A DNA stretch of 64,000 nucleotides from Streptomyces sp. SLBN-31 (GCF_006715395.1 NZ_VFNC01000003.1:1263761-1327760), one strand, 5' to 3'. Positions 32,904 through 42,451 are shown, numbered from the stretch's first letter. The notes: generated by a model not told the origin, from the sequence alone. A program made the numbers and translations.

Positions 32904-33008
32904 AAGCCCTCCTTGGGCCCAAAGGGTTGCCCTGCTCCAGAACCTGCATGTGAAAGCTAATGCCGCACTGCATACGTCTGAAAACGTTAGAGCCCGCGGT
33001 TACATGCT

Positions 33009-33045
33009 CCGCAGGCTCTGTACTGCAAGGGAAACCAAACTGCAA
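33009..33045 (-). promoter_or_regulatory. Promoter of the cold-shock gene with overlapping inverted repeat
   Basis: On the minus strand TTGCAG (33045-33040), a 17-base spacer, and TACAGA (33022-33017). The -10 box overlaps one arm of an 11-bp inverted repeat (33009-33019 with 32989-32999, one G-T pair). The predicted leader is about 107 bases. Confidence 0.45.
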
Positions 33046-33170
33046 CTTGCGGCGAGCCTAGCACGCGGGCAGCCGAAAGCAATAGAGGCCAAGATCACGT
33101 CACCCGGAAGTTTGAAGATCGGAACCCGGTTGACCGAGGGGGCGAAGACTGGAGCGTACCTCAAAGGGGC

Positions 33171-34031
<861 letters not shown>

Positions 34032-34136
34032 GCGTCCGCTCCGGGACCGAGCGTCTGCTACGACCCCGAGCGGCGCGGGAACGGCGCACTACCCTTTTCT
34101 CGTCGTTACGGGGGATGCGGGGGAGGGGTGGACGTC

Positions 34137-35903
34137 ATGCAACCGCTCGGAGCCGACGAGCCCACCGCCGTGGGTCCCTACCGGCTGCTCGGCCGGCTGG
34201 GCTCCGGCGGCATGGGCCGCGTCTACCTGGGCCGCAGCGCGGGCGGACGCACGGTCGCCGTGAAGATCGTGCACCCGCACTTCGCTCTCGACGACGAGTT
34301 CCGCGCCCGGTTCCGGCGCGAGGTCGAGGCCGCCCGGAAAGTGGGCGGCGCCTGGACGGCCCCGGTGCTCGACGCCGACCCGGAAGCGGCGGTTCCATGG
34401 GTGGCGACGGGGTACGCGGCCGGTCCGTCGCTGGCGGCGGCGGTCGCGGACCAGGGGCCGCTGCCCGCCCATTCGGTACGGGCGCTGGGCGCGGGGCTGG
34501 CGGAGGCGCTGGCCGCCGTGCACGAACTCGGCCTGGTGCACCGGGATGTGAAGCCCTCCAACGTCCTGCTGACCCTCGACGGCCCGCTGCTGATCGACTT
34601 CGGCATCGCACGCGCCACGGACGGCACGGCGTCCCTGACCTCCACGGGCGTCTCCATCGGCTCGCCCGGTTACATGTCTCCCGAGCAGATCGTCGGCAAG
34701 AGCGCGACGGGCGCGGCCGACGTCTTCTCGCTGGGCGCGGTGCTGGTGTTCGCGGCGACCGGGCAGGCGCCGTTCCCGGGCGACTCCTCCGCCGCCCTGC
34801 TCTACAAGGTCGTGCACGAGGAACCCGAACTCGACTCCCTCGACGGTGAGTTGCGCCAGGTGGCGCAGGCGTGCCTGGCGAAGGACCCCGCGGCCCGGCC
34901 CGCCCCCGGCGAGGTCGCCCGGCAGCTCGCTCCGGAGGGGGCGGCGCGGCTGGTGACGGGCGGATGGCTGCCGGGGGCGCTGGTGGAGCAGGTGAGCCGG
35001 AGCGCCGTACAACTGCTGAACCTCGATGTGCAGGAGGTGGCCTCCGGGCCGGTGGGGTTCAGCAGTCCCTCGGTCGGTGACGCGGTGACGGCCGGCGGGG
35101 AAGGGGCCGGACAGCCGACGGTGGGGGAGTTCGGGCCGGCGCCGGTGATGGTGCCGCCCTCCGCTCCCGGCCGGCTGCCGGTCGACGACGCGCGGCCGGA
35201 GCCGCGGGACGCGCCACCGGACGCCGTAGGGAAACCGCCCGGCAAGCTGTCCGTCTCCGTGGCGGCGACCTCCGCCCCCGGGGACGGCGGGCGCGGGCGG
35301 CGGCTGAGCTGCACCGTGGCCCTGGCGGTCGCGGGGGCGCTGGCGGCGGTGACGGTGGGGTCGGTCTTCGTGTTCGACCTGCTGCCGGGCAACGGCAAGG
35401 ACGACTCCGCCTCCAGCGGCAGTGACCGCGGCGCGTACTCACCGGCGCCGAGCGTGGGCGGCAGCGCTTCGAGCGCTCCCACCGCTTCCGGCTCTCCCAC
35501 CGCTTCCGGTGCGCCCAGTGCGTCGAGTACGACGCCGGGTGGCACCGCCGGTGACGTGCCCGCGGCCTACCTCGGCACCTGGGAGGGGCAGGCCACAGCC
35601 CTGGGCGGCACCCTCCCTGACGGCACCTTCCGGCTGACCGTCCACCAGGCCGCGGTGGGCGCGGAACTGGGCAGACTCCGCCAGACCGACCCGCTGGGGG
35701 GCGTCTGCTACGACGTCCTGACCCTGAGGTCCGTGAAGAAGAAGGAACTCCTCGTCACCTCGGCGGGCGCCGACTCCAACCACGCGGGCTGCGACCCGAC
35801 GCCCCACACGGTCCGGCTCTCCCGGGCCGGGGACGACTTGAGGTACGTGGCGGAGAGCGAGGCCGAGGGGAATCCGACGGCTCGGTTGTCGCGGGTCGGA
35901 TAA
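34137..35903 (+). CDS. Membrane serine/threonine protein kinase (PknB-like)
   Basis: A 588-residue Hanks-type kinase. The catalytic domain (about 14-270) has the glycine loop LGSGGMGRVYLG, Lys43 in VAVKIV, HRDVKPSNVLL with His135-Arg-Asp137, the DFGIA metal site and SPGYMSPEQ. All key residues are present, so it should be active. A proline/alanine-rich linker leads to one membrane helix (about 389-412), a Ser/Pro/Thr-rich stalk and a ~110-residue external domain starting YLGTWEGQATALGG, probably a sensor; it has no PASTA repeats. ATG 34137 has GGAGGGG ten bases before it; GTG 34128 is an alternative. Downstream gene is SsgA-like. Confidence 0.93.
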   Translation: MQPLGADEPTAVGPYRLLGRLGSGGMGRVYLGRSAGGRTVAVKIVHPHFALDDEFRARFRREVEAARKVGGAWTAPVLDADPEAAVPWVATGYAAGPSLAAAVADQGPLPAHSVRALGAGLAEALAAVHELGLVHRDVKPSNVLLTLDGPLLIDFGIARATDGTASLTSTGVSIGSPGYMSPEQIVGKSATGAADVFSLGAVLVFAATGQAPFPGDSSAALLYKVVHEEPELDSLDGELRQVAQACLAKDPAARPAPGEVARQLAPEGAARLVTGGWLPGALVEQVSRSAVQLLNLDVQEVASGPVGFSSPSVGDAVTAGGEGAGQPTVGEFGPAPVMVPPSAPGRLPVDDARPEPRDAPPDAVGKPPGKLSVSVAATSAPGDGGRGRRLSCTVALAVAGALAAVTVGSVFVFDLLPGNGKDDSASSGSDRGAYSPAPSVGGSASSAPTASGSPTASGAPSASSTTPGGTAGDVPAAYLGTWEGQATALGGTLPDGTFRLTVHQAAVGAELGRLRQTDPLGGVCYDVLTLRSVKKKELLVTSAGADSNHAGCDPTPHTVRLSRAGDDLRYVAESEAEGNPTARLSRVG

Positions 35904-36026
35904 GGAGGCGGACCCCTCGCCGAGCGCCGCCGCCACACCCGGAGGTGGGCCTCGGCGACAAGGTCTTCGGCGGCCCAGGCGTTCCGGGAGAACGAGCGGG
36001 CATACGGACGAGACGCGGCTGCCGCT

Positions 36027-36050
36027 CCTCGTACATCCGGGCGTACGAGG
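36027..36050. promoter_or_regulatory. Inverted repeat upstream of the SsgA-like gene
   Basis: CCTCGTAC (36027-36034) and GTACGAGG (36043-36050), perfect 8-bp arms 8 bases apart, 40 bases before the start codon. The arm spacing is one helical turn and a half from centre to centre, as for a dimeric regulator. The binder is unknown. Confidence 0.45.
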
Positions 36051-36089
36051 ACGTGGCGGAATCAGCCCCGCCCGACATCGGAGACCCTC

Positions 36090-36503
36090 GTGTCCATCAC
36101 CCTGGAACAGCCCACCGGCGCCCACCTGCTCACCCCCGACGACGACGACCTCGCCGTCCCCGTCACCCTGCGCTACACCTGCGCCGACCCGCTGGCCGTC
36201 CACCTCGTCTTCCCCGCCTGGATCTCGCTCGACGACGAGGAGGTGACCTGGACCTTCGCCCGCGCCCTCCTGGAGGAGGGGCTGGGCGCCCCCGCCGGTG
36301 TCGGTTCGGTGCACATCCGCCCAGGTGGTCCCGCCCGCACCTACGTCGAGTTCCGCACCCCCGCCGGTGTCGCCGTGGTCCTCTTCGACACGCCCGCCCT
36401 GCGCCGCTTCCTGCTCCGCTCGTACGAGATCGCCGCGCCGGGCGGCGAACCCCTGGGCCCCGCCCTCGACCGCGGCCTGGCGTCCATGCTCGGCGGTGTC
36501 TGA
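36090..36503 (+). CDS. SsgA-like sporulation and cell division regulator (SALP family)
   Basis: A 137-residue member of the SsgA/SsgB family, which occurs only in sporulating actinobacteria and controls where septa form by recruiting FtsZ. Typical features are VPVTLRYTCADPLAVHLVFP, EEVTWTFARALLEEGL, GVGSVHIRPGG and VEFRTPAGVAVVLFDTPALRRFL. Streptomyces have several paralogues (SsgA to SsgG); which one this is cannot be told from sequence alone by eye. GTG 36090 follows CGGAGA. A perfect inverted repeat lies just upstream. Confidence 0.9.
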   Translation: MSITLEQPTGAHLLTPDDDDLAVPVTLRYTCADPLAVHLVFPAWISLDDEEVTWTFARALLEEGLGAPAGVGSVHIRPGGPARTYVEFRTPAGVAVVLFDTPALRRFLLRSYEIAAPGGEPLGPALDRGLASMLGGV

Positions 36504-36548
36504 CACTGGGCGCGGCACGGGAGGCGGCGCGGGGAAGAGGGGGAGCCG

Positions 36549-37331
36549 ATGGGGGACCTGCTGGGCTGGCTGCTCGTGGGCGTCGCCGCGCTGTGGGGTG
36601 CGGTGGCGGGCGCGCTGCTGCCGCGTGCGGCCTACCGGTTCTCCGTAACGGCCGAACAGGACTGGCGTACCGCGTGCCCGGACGGGCACCCGCTCGGCGG
36701 CTGGCTCGGGCCGGGGCGCTGCGGGGGGTGCGCCGAAGCGGCGGGCGACGCGGGCGGGACCGCCGTACGGACGCGGCGGCCGGAGCCGTACGGTCCCGGT
36801 GCCCTCGCCCTCTCCCTCGCCACCGCCCTCGTCTGCGCCGCCCTCGCCGCCGCCACCGGCACCCGGCCCGAACTCGCCGTGTGGCTGCTGCTCGCACCCC
36901 TCGGCGTCCTGCTCGCCGCGGTCGACTTCCGGGTGCAACGGCTGCCGGACGTCCTGACGTTGCCGCTCGCGGGCCTCGCGGTGGCGCTGCTGGGCGTCGT
37001 GGCGTTCGTACCGGAGCACGCCGGCGACTGGCCGCACGCGCTGTACGGCGCTCTCGCGCTCGGGGCCGGGTTCTTCGCGCTGTTCCTCATCAACCCCGGC
37101 GGCATGGGCTTCGGGGACGTGAAGCTGGCCCTCGGTCTCGGGGCCGTGCTCGGGTGGTACGGGTGGGCGACGGTGATGCTCGGGGCACTCGCCGCTTTCC
37201 TGCTCGGGGCCCTGTACGGCGGCGTACTCGTGGTGGCGCGGCGGGCCGGGCGGAAGACGGCCATCGCCTTCGGGCCGTTCCTGATCGGCGGAGCCTTCCT
37301 GGGGCTGCTCGCGGGTGCCTACGCGGCCTGA
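36549..37331 (+). CDS. A24 family prepilin peptidase
   Basis: A 260-residue membrane aspartyl protease that trims the leader from type IV prepilin-like proteins. The two catalytic aspartates lie in AAVDFRVQRLPDVLTLP and GGMGFGDVKLALGLGAVLG (the GFGD motif). A CPDGHPLGGW...CGGC segment near residues 45-65 resembles the zinc-binding cytoplasmic loop of the family. About seven hydrophobic helices follow. ATG 36549 has GGGAG before it. Tad-type pilin genes are not in the window. Confidence 0.9.
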   Translation: MGDLLGWLLVGVAALWGAVAGALLPRAAYRFSVTAEQDWRTACPDGHPLGGWLGPGRCGGCAEAAGDAGGTAVRTRRPEPYGPGALALSLATALVCAALAAATGTRPELAVWLLLAPLGVLLAAVDFRVQRLPDVLTLPLAGLAVALLGVVAFVPEHAGDWPHALYGALALGAGFFALFLINPGGMGFGDVKLALGLGAVLGWYGWATVMLGALAAFLLGALYGGVLVVARRAGRKTAIAFGPFLIGGAFLGLLAGAYAA

Positions 37332-37409
37332 CGTCGGGCTTGTCGGAGGGCTGGCGTAGGCTGGCCGAGTCCGTCCACACCCTCGAAGAAGCCTGCGAAG
37401 GGGACCCCG

Positions 37410-38624
37410 GTGACCGAGAAGGCCGACCTCACCTCGATTGATGTCACAGCCGTCCTCGACCGTGCCGCCGCCGGTGGGCGGATCACCCCACAGGAGGCGC
37501 TCGTCCTCTACCGCGACGCCCCGCTGCACGCGCTCGGCGCCGCCGCCGACGCCGTGCGCCGCCGCAAGTACGCGGGTACCGAGCACATCGCGACGTACAT
37601 CATCGAGCGCAACATCAACTACACGAACGTGTGCGTCACGGCGTGCAAGTTCTGCGCCTTCTACGCCGCCCCGAAGGACAAGGACAAGGGCTGGACGCGC
37701 GACCTGGACGACATCCTGCGCCGGTGCGCCGAGACGGTCGAACTCGGCGGCACGCAGATCATGTTCCAGGGCGGCCACCACCCGGACTACGGCGTCGAGT
37801 ACTACGAGAAGCACTTCGCCGCCATCAAGAAGGAGTTCCCGCAGCTCGTCATCCACAGCCTGGGGGCGAGCGAGGTCGAGCACATGGCCCGGATCAGCGG
37901 GGTGACGGTCGACGAGGCCATCACCCGCATCCACGCGGCCGGCCTCGACTCCTTCGCGGGCGCGGGTGCCGAACTGCTGCCGGAGCGGCCCCGCAAGGCC
38001 ATCGCGCCCCTGAAGGAGAGCGGCGAGCGCTGGCTGGAGATCATGGAGATCGCGCACCGGCTGGGCGTGGAGTCCACCTCGACCATGCTGATGGGCACGG
38101 GTGAGACCAATGCCGAGCGCATCGAGCACCTGCGGATGATCCGTGACGTCCAGGACCGCACGGGCGGCTTCCGGGCGTTCATCCCGTACACCTACCAGCC
38201 CGAGAACAACCATCTGAAGGGCCGTACGCAGGCCACGCTCTTCGAGTACCTGCGGATGATCGCCATCGCCCGGCTGTTCCTGGACAACGTCCAGCACATC
38301 CAGGGCTCCTGGCTGACGACGGGCAAGGAGGTCGGCCAGCTCTCCCTGCACTACGGCGCGGACGACCTCGGCTCGATCATGCTGGAGGAGAACGTCGTCT
38401 CCTCGGCCGGCGCCAAGCACCGCTCCAACCGCATGGAGATCATCGACCTGATCCGCAAGGCGGGGCGGGTTCCGGCCCAGCGCTCGACGACGTACGAGCA
38501 CCTCGTCGTCCACGACGACCCGGCGAACGACCCGGTCGACGAGCGGGTGATGTCCCACATCTCGTCCACGGCGATCGAGGGCGGGACGGCACACCCGGAG
38601 CTGAAGCTGCTGGCTTCCAACTGA
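37410..38624 (+). CDS. mqnC: Cyclic dehypoxanthinyl futalosine synthase (radical SAM)
   Basis: A 404-residue radical SAM enzyme that cyclises dehypoxanthine futalosine in menaquinone biosynthesis. The cluster motif is CVTACKFC (Cys75, Cys79, Cys82), preceded by IIERNINYTNV. Further conserved regions are GGTQIMFQGGHHPDYG, HSLGASEVEHMARISG, SFAGAGAELLPERPRKAIAP, and RAFIPYTYQPENNHL. Length fits MqnC. GTG 37410 follows a GAAGGGG site. An amidohydrolase-like gene follows after 7 bases and is probably co-transcribed. Confidence 0.96.
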   Translation: MTEKADLTSIDVTAVLDRAAAGGRITPQEALVLYRDAPLHALGAAADAVRRRKYAGTEHIATYIIERNINYTNVCVTACKFCAFYAAPKDKDKGWTRDLDDILRRCAETVELGGTQIMFQGGHHPDYGVEYYEKHFAAIKKEFPQLVIHSLGASEVEHMARISGVTVDEAITRIHAAGLDSFAGAGAELLPERPRKAIAPLKESGERWLEIMEIAHRLGVESTSTMLMGTGETNAERIEHLRMIRDVQDRTGGFRAFIPYTYQPENNHLKGRTQATLFEYLRMIAIARLFLDNVQHIQGSWLTTGKEVGQLSLHYGADDLGSIMLEENVVSSAGAKHRSNRMEIIDLIRKAGRVPAQRSTTYEHLVVHDDPANDPVDERVMSHISSTAIEGGTAHPELKLLASN

Positions 38625-38631
38625 CGTAGCC

Positions 38632-39078
38632 GTGCTGACGATTCACGCGGCGCAGGAGGTCCGGACCAGCTGGGACGCCGCGCCACTCGGGGACGGTGCC
38701 GTGGTGGTCGAGGGCGACCGGATCGCGGCGGTGGGTCCGCTGGCGGAGATCGAGGCGCGGTTCCCCGGGGCACGGATGCGCAGTTGGCCGGGGGTGCTCG
38801 GGCCCGGACGGGTCCACGAGGGCCCCCTTCCGGACGCCCCGTCACCACGCGAACGCGTCCACGCCGTGCTGAAGCTGGGCGCGGTCGCGGTCGTCGAGGA
38901 GTACGTGGACTCGCCCGAACTGCGTGCGGCGGCCGAGCGGAACGACGTCCTCGTGTTGTCCGGTGCCCAGCCGCGCGCACTCGTCGAGTCCGGCCGGGCC
39001 GACGTCTCCGTGTTCGACGAGACGGGCACCTGCATCGCGACGGTGTGCGCCGGACGCCTCGTGCACAGGCGGCGCTAG
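38632..39078 (+). CDS. Imidazolonepropionase-like domain protein
   Basis: A 148-residue protein that resembles only the N-terminal barrel-flanking domain of amidohydrolases such as imidazolonepropionase. It begins LTIHAAQEVRTSWDAAPLGD, has GAVVVEGDRIAAVGPLAEIEARFPGARMRSWPGVLGPG, and ends with RADVSVFDETGTCIATVCAGRLVH, the returning strand of the composite domain. The metal-binding HxH motif and catalytic barrel are missing, so it is probably not a hydrolase. Actinobacteria often carry such a short form next to mqnC, which suggests it is a real gene rather than decay. GTG 38632 is 7 bases after the mqnC stop. Confidence 0.75.
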   Translation: MLTIHAAQEVRTSWDAAPLGDGAVVVEGDRIAAVGPLAEIEARFPGARMRSWPGVLGPGRVHEGPLPDAPSPRERVHAVLKLGAVAVVEEYVDSPELRAAAERNDVLVLSGAQPRALVESGRADVSVFDETGTCIATVCAGRLVHRRR

Positions 39079-39167
39079 CCGTCCCGGCGAGGCCCCGGAG
39101 CTCCACTCACCCCGCCAGCGCCTCGCCGAACGCCCCCGAACCCTGCCGTACGCACAGAAGGAACGCG

Positions 39168-39388
39168 ACGCTCCCCGCGGCCCCCGAGCACGCGCTCCCC
39201 GAGCCCGCCGCGGAACCCCGGCGCCCGGTACGGGACCGCTACTTCGACACCCTCCGGGCCGTCGCCCTCATCCGCGTCGTCACCTATCACACCTTCGGGC
39301 GGGCCTGGTGCTGATCGCGGTGTTCGTCCTGTTGTGCGGCTGGGTGGAGGACGTGGCGGCCAAGAAGCGCCCGAAGCTCCTCCCCTGA
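39168..39388 (+). pseudogene. Remnant of an acyltransferase-3 family membrane protein
   Basis: Only the two ends of the protein remain. The first part reads LPAAPEHALPEPAAEPRRPV then RDRYFDTLRAVALIRVVTYH and TFGRAW, the usual N-terminus and first helix of an acyltransferase 3 protein. At about 39303 it meets, in another frame, LVLIAVFVLLCGWVEDVAAK and KRPKLLP, the C-terminal helix and tail. Intact members have about 400 residues and 10 helices, so more than 300 residues are gone. A good AGAAGGA site precedes an ACG at 39168 where an ATG would be expected. The gene cannot function as read. Confidence 0.65.
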
Positions 39389-39424
39389 GCGGTTCCCGGA
39401 GGCCGTACTGCAAGAATGGCGGGC

Positions 39425-40120
39425 GTGACCCGCGCTTCCCTGAACAAGCAGCCGCACGAAGTCGCCTCGATGTTCGACGACGTGGCGGAACGGTACGACC
39501 TGACCAACGACGTGCTGTCGCTCGGCCAGGACCGGGTGTGGCGCAAGGAGGTGGCCAGGGCGGTCGACGCCCGGCCCGCGCAGAAGATCCTGGACCTGGC
39601 CGCCGGCACGGCCACCTCGTCACTGCCGTTCGCGCGCACGGGCGCGTACGTCGTCCCGTGCGACTTCTCGCTCGGGATGCTCCAGGTCGGCAAGAAGAAG
39701 CACCCCTGGCTGCCGCTGACCGCGGGCGACGCGACGAGGCTGCCGTTCAAGGACGACACCTTCGACGCCGTGACCATCTCCTTCGGGCTGCGCAACGTCC
39801 AGGACTTCGACGGGGCCCTGCGGGAGATGTACCGGGTGACCAGGCCCGGCGGCCGGGTGGTGATCTGCGAGTTCTCGCACCCGACCTGGGCGCCCTTCCG
39901 CACGGTCTACACCGAGTACCTGATGCGTGCCCTGCCGCCGGTCGCCCGCGCGGTCTCCTCCAACCCCGACGCCTACGTCTACCTCGCCGAGTCCATCCGT
40001 GCCTGGCCCGACCAGCCGGCCCTCGCCGAGCACCTGAGGAAGGCGGGCTGGTCGAAGGTGGCCTGGCGCAACCTCACGGGCGGGGTGGTCGCCCTGCACC
40101 GCGGCTTCAAGCAGAGCTGA
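39425..40120 (+). CDS. menG: Demethylmenaquinone methyltransferase
   Basis: A 231-residue UbiE/MenG-family methyltransferase that adds the C-2 methyl to demethylmenaquinone, the last ring step in menaquinone synthesis. Motifs: [36 protein letters not shown] (SAM motif I), [31 protein letters not shown] and the C-terminal [17 protein letters not shown], all diagnostic of MenG/UbiE. GTG 39425 ([13 protein letters not shown]) matches the start I recall for the S. coelicolor homologue; an in-frame ATG at 39416 adds three residues. It overlaps the convergent PASTA gene by 14 bases. Confidence 0.95.
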   Translation: MTRASLNKQPHEVASMFDDVAERYDLTNDVLSLGQDRVWRKEVARAVDARPAQKILDLAAGTATSSLPFARTGAYVVPCDFSLGMLQVGKKKHPWLPLTAGDATRLPFKDDTFDAVTISFGLRNVQDFDGALREMYRVTRPGGRVVICEFSHPTWAPFRTVYTEYLMRALPPVARAVSSNPDAYVYLAESIRAWPDQPALAEHLRKAGWSKVAWRNLTGGVVALHRGFKQS

Positions 40121-40445
40121 CCACGGCGTACGGGTCGTTCGGCCGGTCCAGCTCACGCTGCAGTCCGCCCGTCGGGGGCCGGGGGATGCGGGGCTCACGC
40201 ACGCCCCCGCCGCCCTCTCCCTCGCCGAAGTCGAACCACACGTAGACCATCGAGTCACGCGGCACCTCGGCGCCGGGCTGCGGGTACTGGCGTACGACGT
40301 AGTCGACGACGGCCATGTGGAAGTCCGGCCGGTCGGGCGAGTTCAGGAACAGGCCTCGGGACTGCGCCGCCTCGCGCGCGTCCATGGCCATCAGTCCGAC
40401 CAGCCTCGGAACTCGTACTTCGGGTGTCTTGGGCGTTATGTGCAC
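40107..40445 (-). CDS. Small single-PASTA-domain protein
   Basis: A 112-residue protein with one PASTA-like domain: [20 protein letters not shown] at the start, [20 protein letters not shown] as the second strand pair, and [13 protein letters not shown] as the last strand, followed by a proline/arginine-rich tail. PASTA domains usually sit outside the cell on kinases or PBPs, but no signal peptide or membrane helix is seen here. The GTG at 40445 is chosen because GGGGGTG lies seven bases upstream; the GTG at 40454 lacks spacing. It converges on menG. The partner is unknown. Confidence 0.75.
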   Translation of the reverse strand: MHITPKTPEVRVPRLVGLMAMDAREAAQSRGLFLNSPDRPDFHMAVVDYVVRQYPQPGAEVPRDSMVYVWFDFGEGEGGGGVREPRIPRPPTGGLQRELDRPNDPYAVVSSA

Positions 40446-40541
40446 AGATGTCACCCCCAGCGGTACTGGCAGGGTAACCGCCCGGGGGTGCCGTCCGGAA
40501 GCGCCAAGTGTCTTTCTGTAACAGTCAGTTACTCTGAGTGA

Positions 40542-41054
40542 CTACTGATCGAGGTCGAGCCGGAAGCAGAGGGCCTCCTCGTCGAACCGCGGGTGCGGGA
40601 AGGTCCGCTCCAGTTCCATGCCGAGGCGCCTGGTGACCGCGACGGACCGCTCGTTCCCGGGTCTGACCATCGCCACCACGCTCCCCACCCCGGCCGCCCT
40701 CAGCCGCTCCAGCGTCAGCTGCGCGGCCGCCGTCGCGTACCCCTTGCCCCAGAACGCCCGCCCCAGCCGCCAGCCGATCTCGATCTCGCCCCTGGGACCC
40801 CAGTCCCGGGGCCACGGCTGGGCGCCGGTGAAGCCGATGACCCGTCCGGACTCGTCGGTCATGGTCCACAGGCAGAAGCCGAGCTCGGCGTCGTGCCGGC
40901 GCTGGCGGGCGGTGAGCTCCTCGTAGACCGACAGCTCCGCCGACTCGCCGCCGTGGAACTCCATGACGTCCGGGTCGTCGAAGACCCGGTGCCAGGCGAT
41001 CGCGTCCTCGTCGGTGGGGACACGCAGCCTTACTACGGGGAGAGCTCGGTTCAC
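40542..41054 (-). CDS. GNAT family N-acetyltransferase (RimJ/RimL-like)
   Basis: A 170-residue acetyltransferase of the acetyltransf_3 type. It starts with VVRLRVPTDEDAIAWHRVFD, has the central strand EIGWRLGRAFWGKGYATAAAQ with the acetyl-CoA loop, and ends RRLGMELERTFPHPRFDEEALCFRL. Relatives modify ribosomal protein N-termini, aminoglycosides or small metabolites; the target cannot be told. GTG 41054 has GAAGGG seven bases upstream. The gene is divergent from the MenJ-like reductase, with about 100 bases between. Confidence 0.85.
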   Translation of the reverse strand: MNRALPVVRLRVPTDEDAIAWHRVFDDPDVMEFHGGESAELSVYEELTARQRRHDAELGFCLWTMTDESGRVIGFTGAQPWPRDWGPRGEIEIGWRLGRAFWGKGYATAAAQLTLERLRAAGVGSVVAMVRPGNERSVAVTRRLGMELERTFPHPRFDEEALCFRLDLDQ

Positions 41055-41152
41055 GGGGCAGCCCTTCAGCCGGGTGATCAATGCTGCTGAATAGACTGCC
41101 CATGTCCAGTGCCGGTCGGCACGCATATTCCGAACCTTGGGGAGATCCCGCC

Positions 41153-42436
41153 GTGACCGAGCCCCTCTCCGAAAACACCGCCGATGTGATCGTGGTCGGC
41201 GCGGGGCCAGCCGGCTCCACGACCGCGTACCACCTCGCCAAGGCCGGCCTCGACGTACTCCTGCTGGAGAAGACCGAGTTCCCGCGCGAGAAGGTCTGCG
41301 GCGACGGCCTCACCCCGCGCGCGGTGAAGCAGCTCGTGGCCATGGGCATCGACGTCTCCGAGGAGGCCGGCTGGCTGCGCAACAAGGGCCTGCGCATCAT
41401 CGGCGGCGGCGTCCGCCTGCAGCTCGACTGGCCGGATCTCGCCTCCTTCCCGGACTACGGCCTCGTCCGCAAGCGCGACGACTTCGACGAGCAGCTCGCC
41501 CGTCAGGCGCAGAAGGCGGGCGCGCGGCTGTACGAGCGCTGCAACGTCGGCGCCCCGATCGTCGACGAGCGCACCGGTCGCATCACCGGCGTGCACGCCA
41601 AGCTCGGCGAGGAGAAGCGCGAGGTCACCTTCCACGCGCCCCTGGTCGTCGCGGCCGACGGCAACTCCACCCGGCTGTCCCTGGCGATGGGCCTGCACCG
41701 CCGCGAGGACCGCCCCATGGGCGTCGCCGTCCGGACGTACTTCGAGAGCCCCCGCCACGAGGACGACTACCTGGAGTCCTGGCTGGAACTGTGGGACCGC
41801 CGCGGCCCCGAGGACCGTCTGCTCCCCGGCTACGGCTGGATCTTCGGCATGGGCGACGGCACCTCGAACGTCGGGCTCGGCGTCCTCAACACCTCCGACT
41901 CCTTCAAGGAACTCGACTGGCGCGAGGTGCTGAAGGCCTGGTGCGCGTCGATGCCGGAGGACTGGGGCTACACGCCGGAGAACATGACCGGCCCCATCCG
42001 TGGCGCCGCCCTGCCCATGGCCTTCAACCGGCAGCCCCACTACACGCGCGGTCTGCTGCTGGTGGGCGACGCCGGCGGTCTGGTGAACCCGTTCAACGGC
42101 GAGGGCATCGCCTACGCCATGGAGTCCGGCCAGATCGCCGCCGACGTCATCGTCCAGGCCCACGCCCGCCCGACCCCCGCGAGCCGCGAACTCGCCCTGC
42201 AGCGCTACCCGCGCGTCCTGAAGGACACCTACGGCGGCTACTACACGCTCGGCCGCGCCTTCGTGAAGCTCATCGGCAACCCGAAGGTCATGAAGATCGC
42301 GACCCAGCGCGGCCTCACCCACCCGCTGCTGATGAAGTTCACCCTGAAGATGCTCGCCAACCTCACCGACCCGACGGGCGGCGACGCGATGGACCGCATC
42401 ATCAACGGCCTGAGCAAGGTGGCGCCGAAGGCCTAG
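41153..42436 (+). CDS. Geranylgeranyl reductase family flavoprotein (possible menaquinone reductase MenJ)
   Basis: A 427-residue FAD enzyme that saturates isoprenoid double bonds. It has GAGPAGS at 16-22, FPREKVCGDGLTPRAVKQL with the conserved Cys49, the central FAD motif LLLVGDAGGLVNPFNGEGIAYAMESG and a C-terminal helical region. In mycobacteria the related MenJ reduces one isoprene unit of menaquinone. Streptomyces make partly saturated MK-9, and this gene lies between menG and the nuo operon, so the same role is plausible. GTG 41153 follows a GGGGAGA site; an in-frame ATG at 41102 is less likely. A very strong terminator follows. Confidence 0.88.
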   Translation: MTEPLSENTADVIVVGAGPAGSTTAYHLAKAGLDVLLLEKTEFPREKVCGDGLTPRAVKQLVAMGIDVSEEAGWLRNKGLRIIGGGVRLQLDWPDLASFPDYGLVRKRDDFDEQLARQAQKAGARLYERCNVGAPIVDERTGRITGVHAKLGEEKREVTFHAPLVVAADGNSTRLSLAMGLHRREDRPMGVAVRTYFESPRHEDDYLESWLELWDRRGPEDRLLPGYGWIFGMGDGTSNVGLGVLNTSDSFKELDWREVLKAWCASMPEDWGYTPENMTGPIRGAALPMAFNRQPHYTRGLLLVGDAGGLVNPFNGEGIAYAMESGQIAADVIVQAHARPTPASRELALQRYPRVLKDTYGGYYTLGRAFVKLIGNPKVMKIATQRGLTHPLLMKFTLKMLANLTDPTGGDAMDRIINGLSKVAPKA

Positions 42437-42451
42437 CCTCCGCGGGTGCTG

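Noticed and set aside
35439..38594. 1051-residue antisense ORF over the kinase, ssgA-like, prepilin peptidase and mqnC genes
   Set aside because: It spans four well-supported genes on the other strand and has shadow composition.
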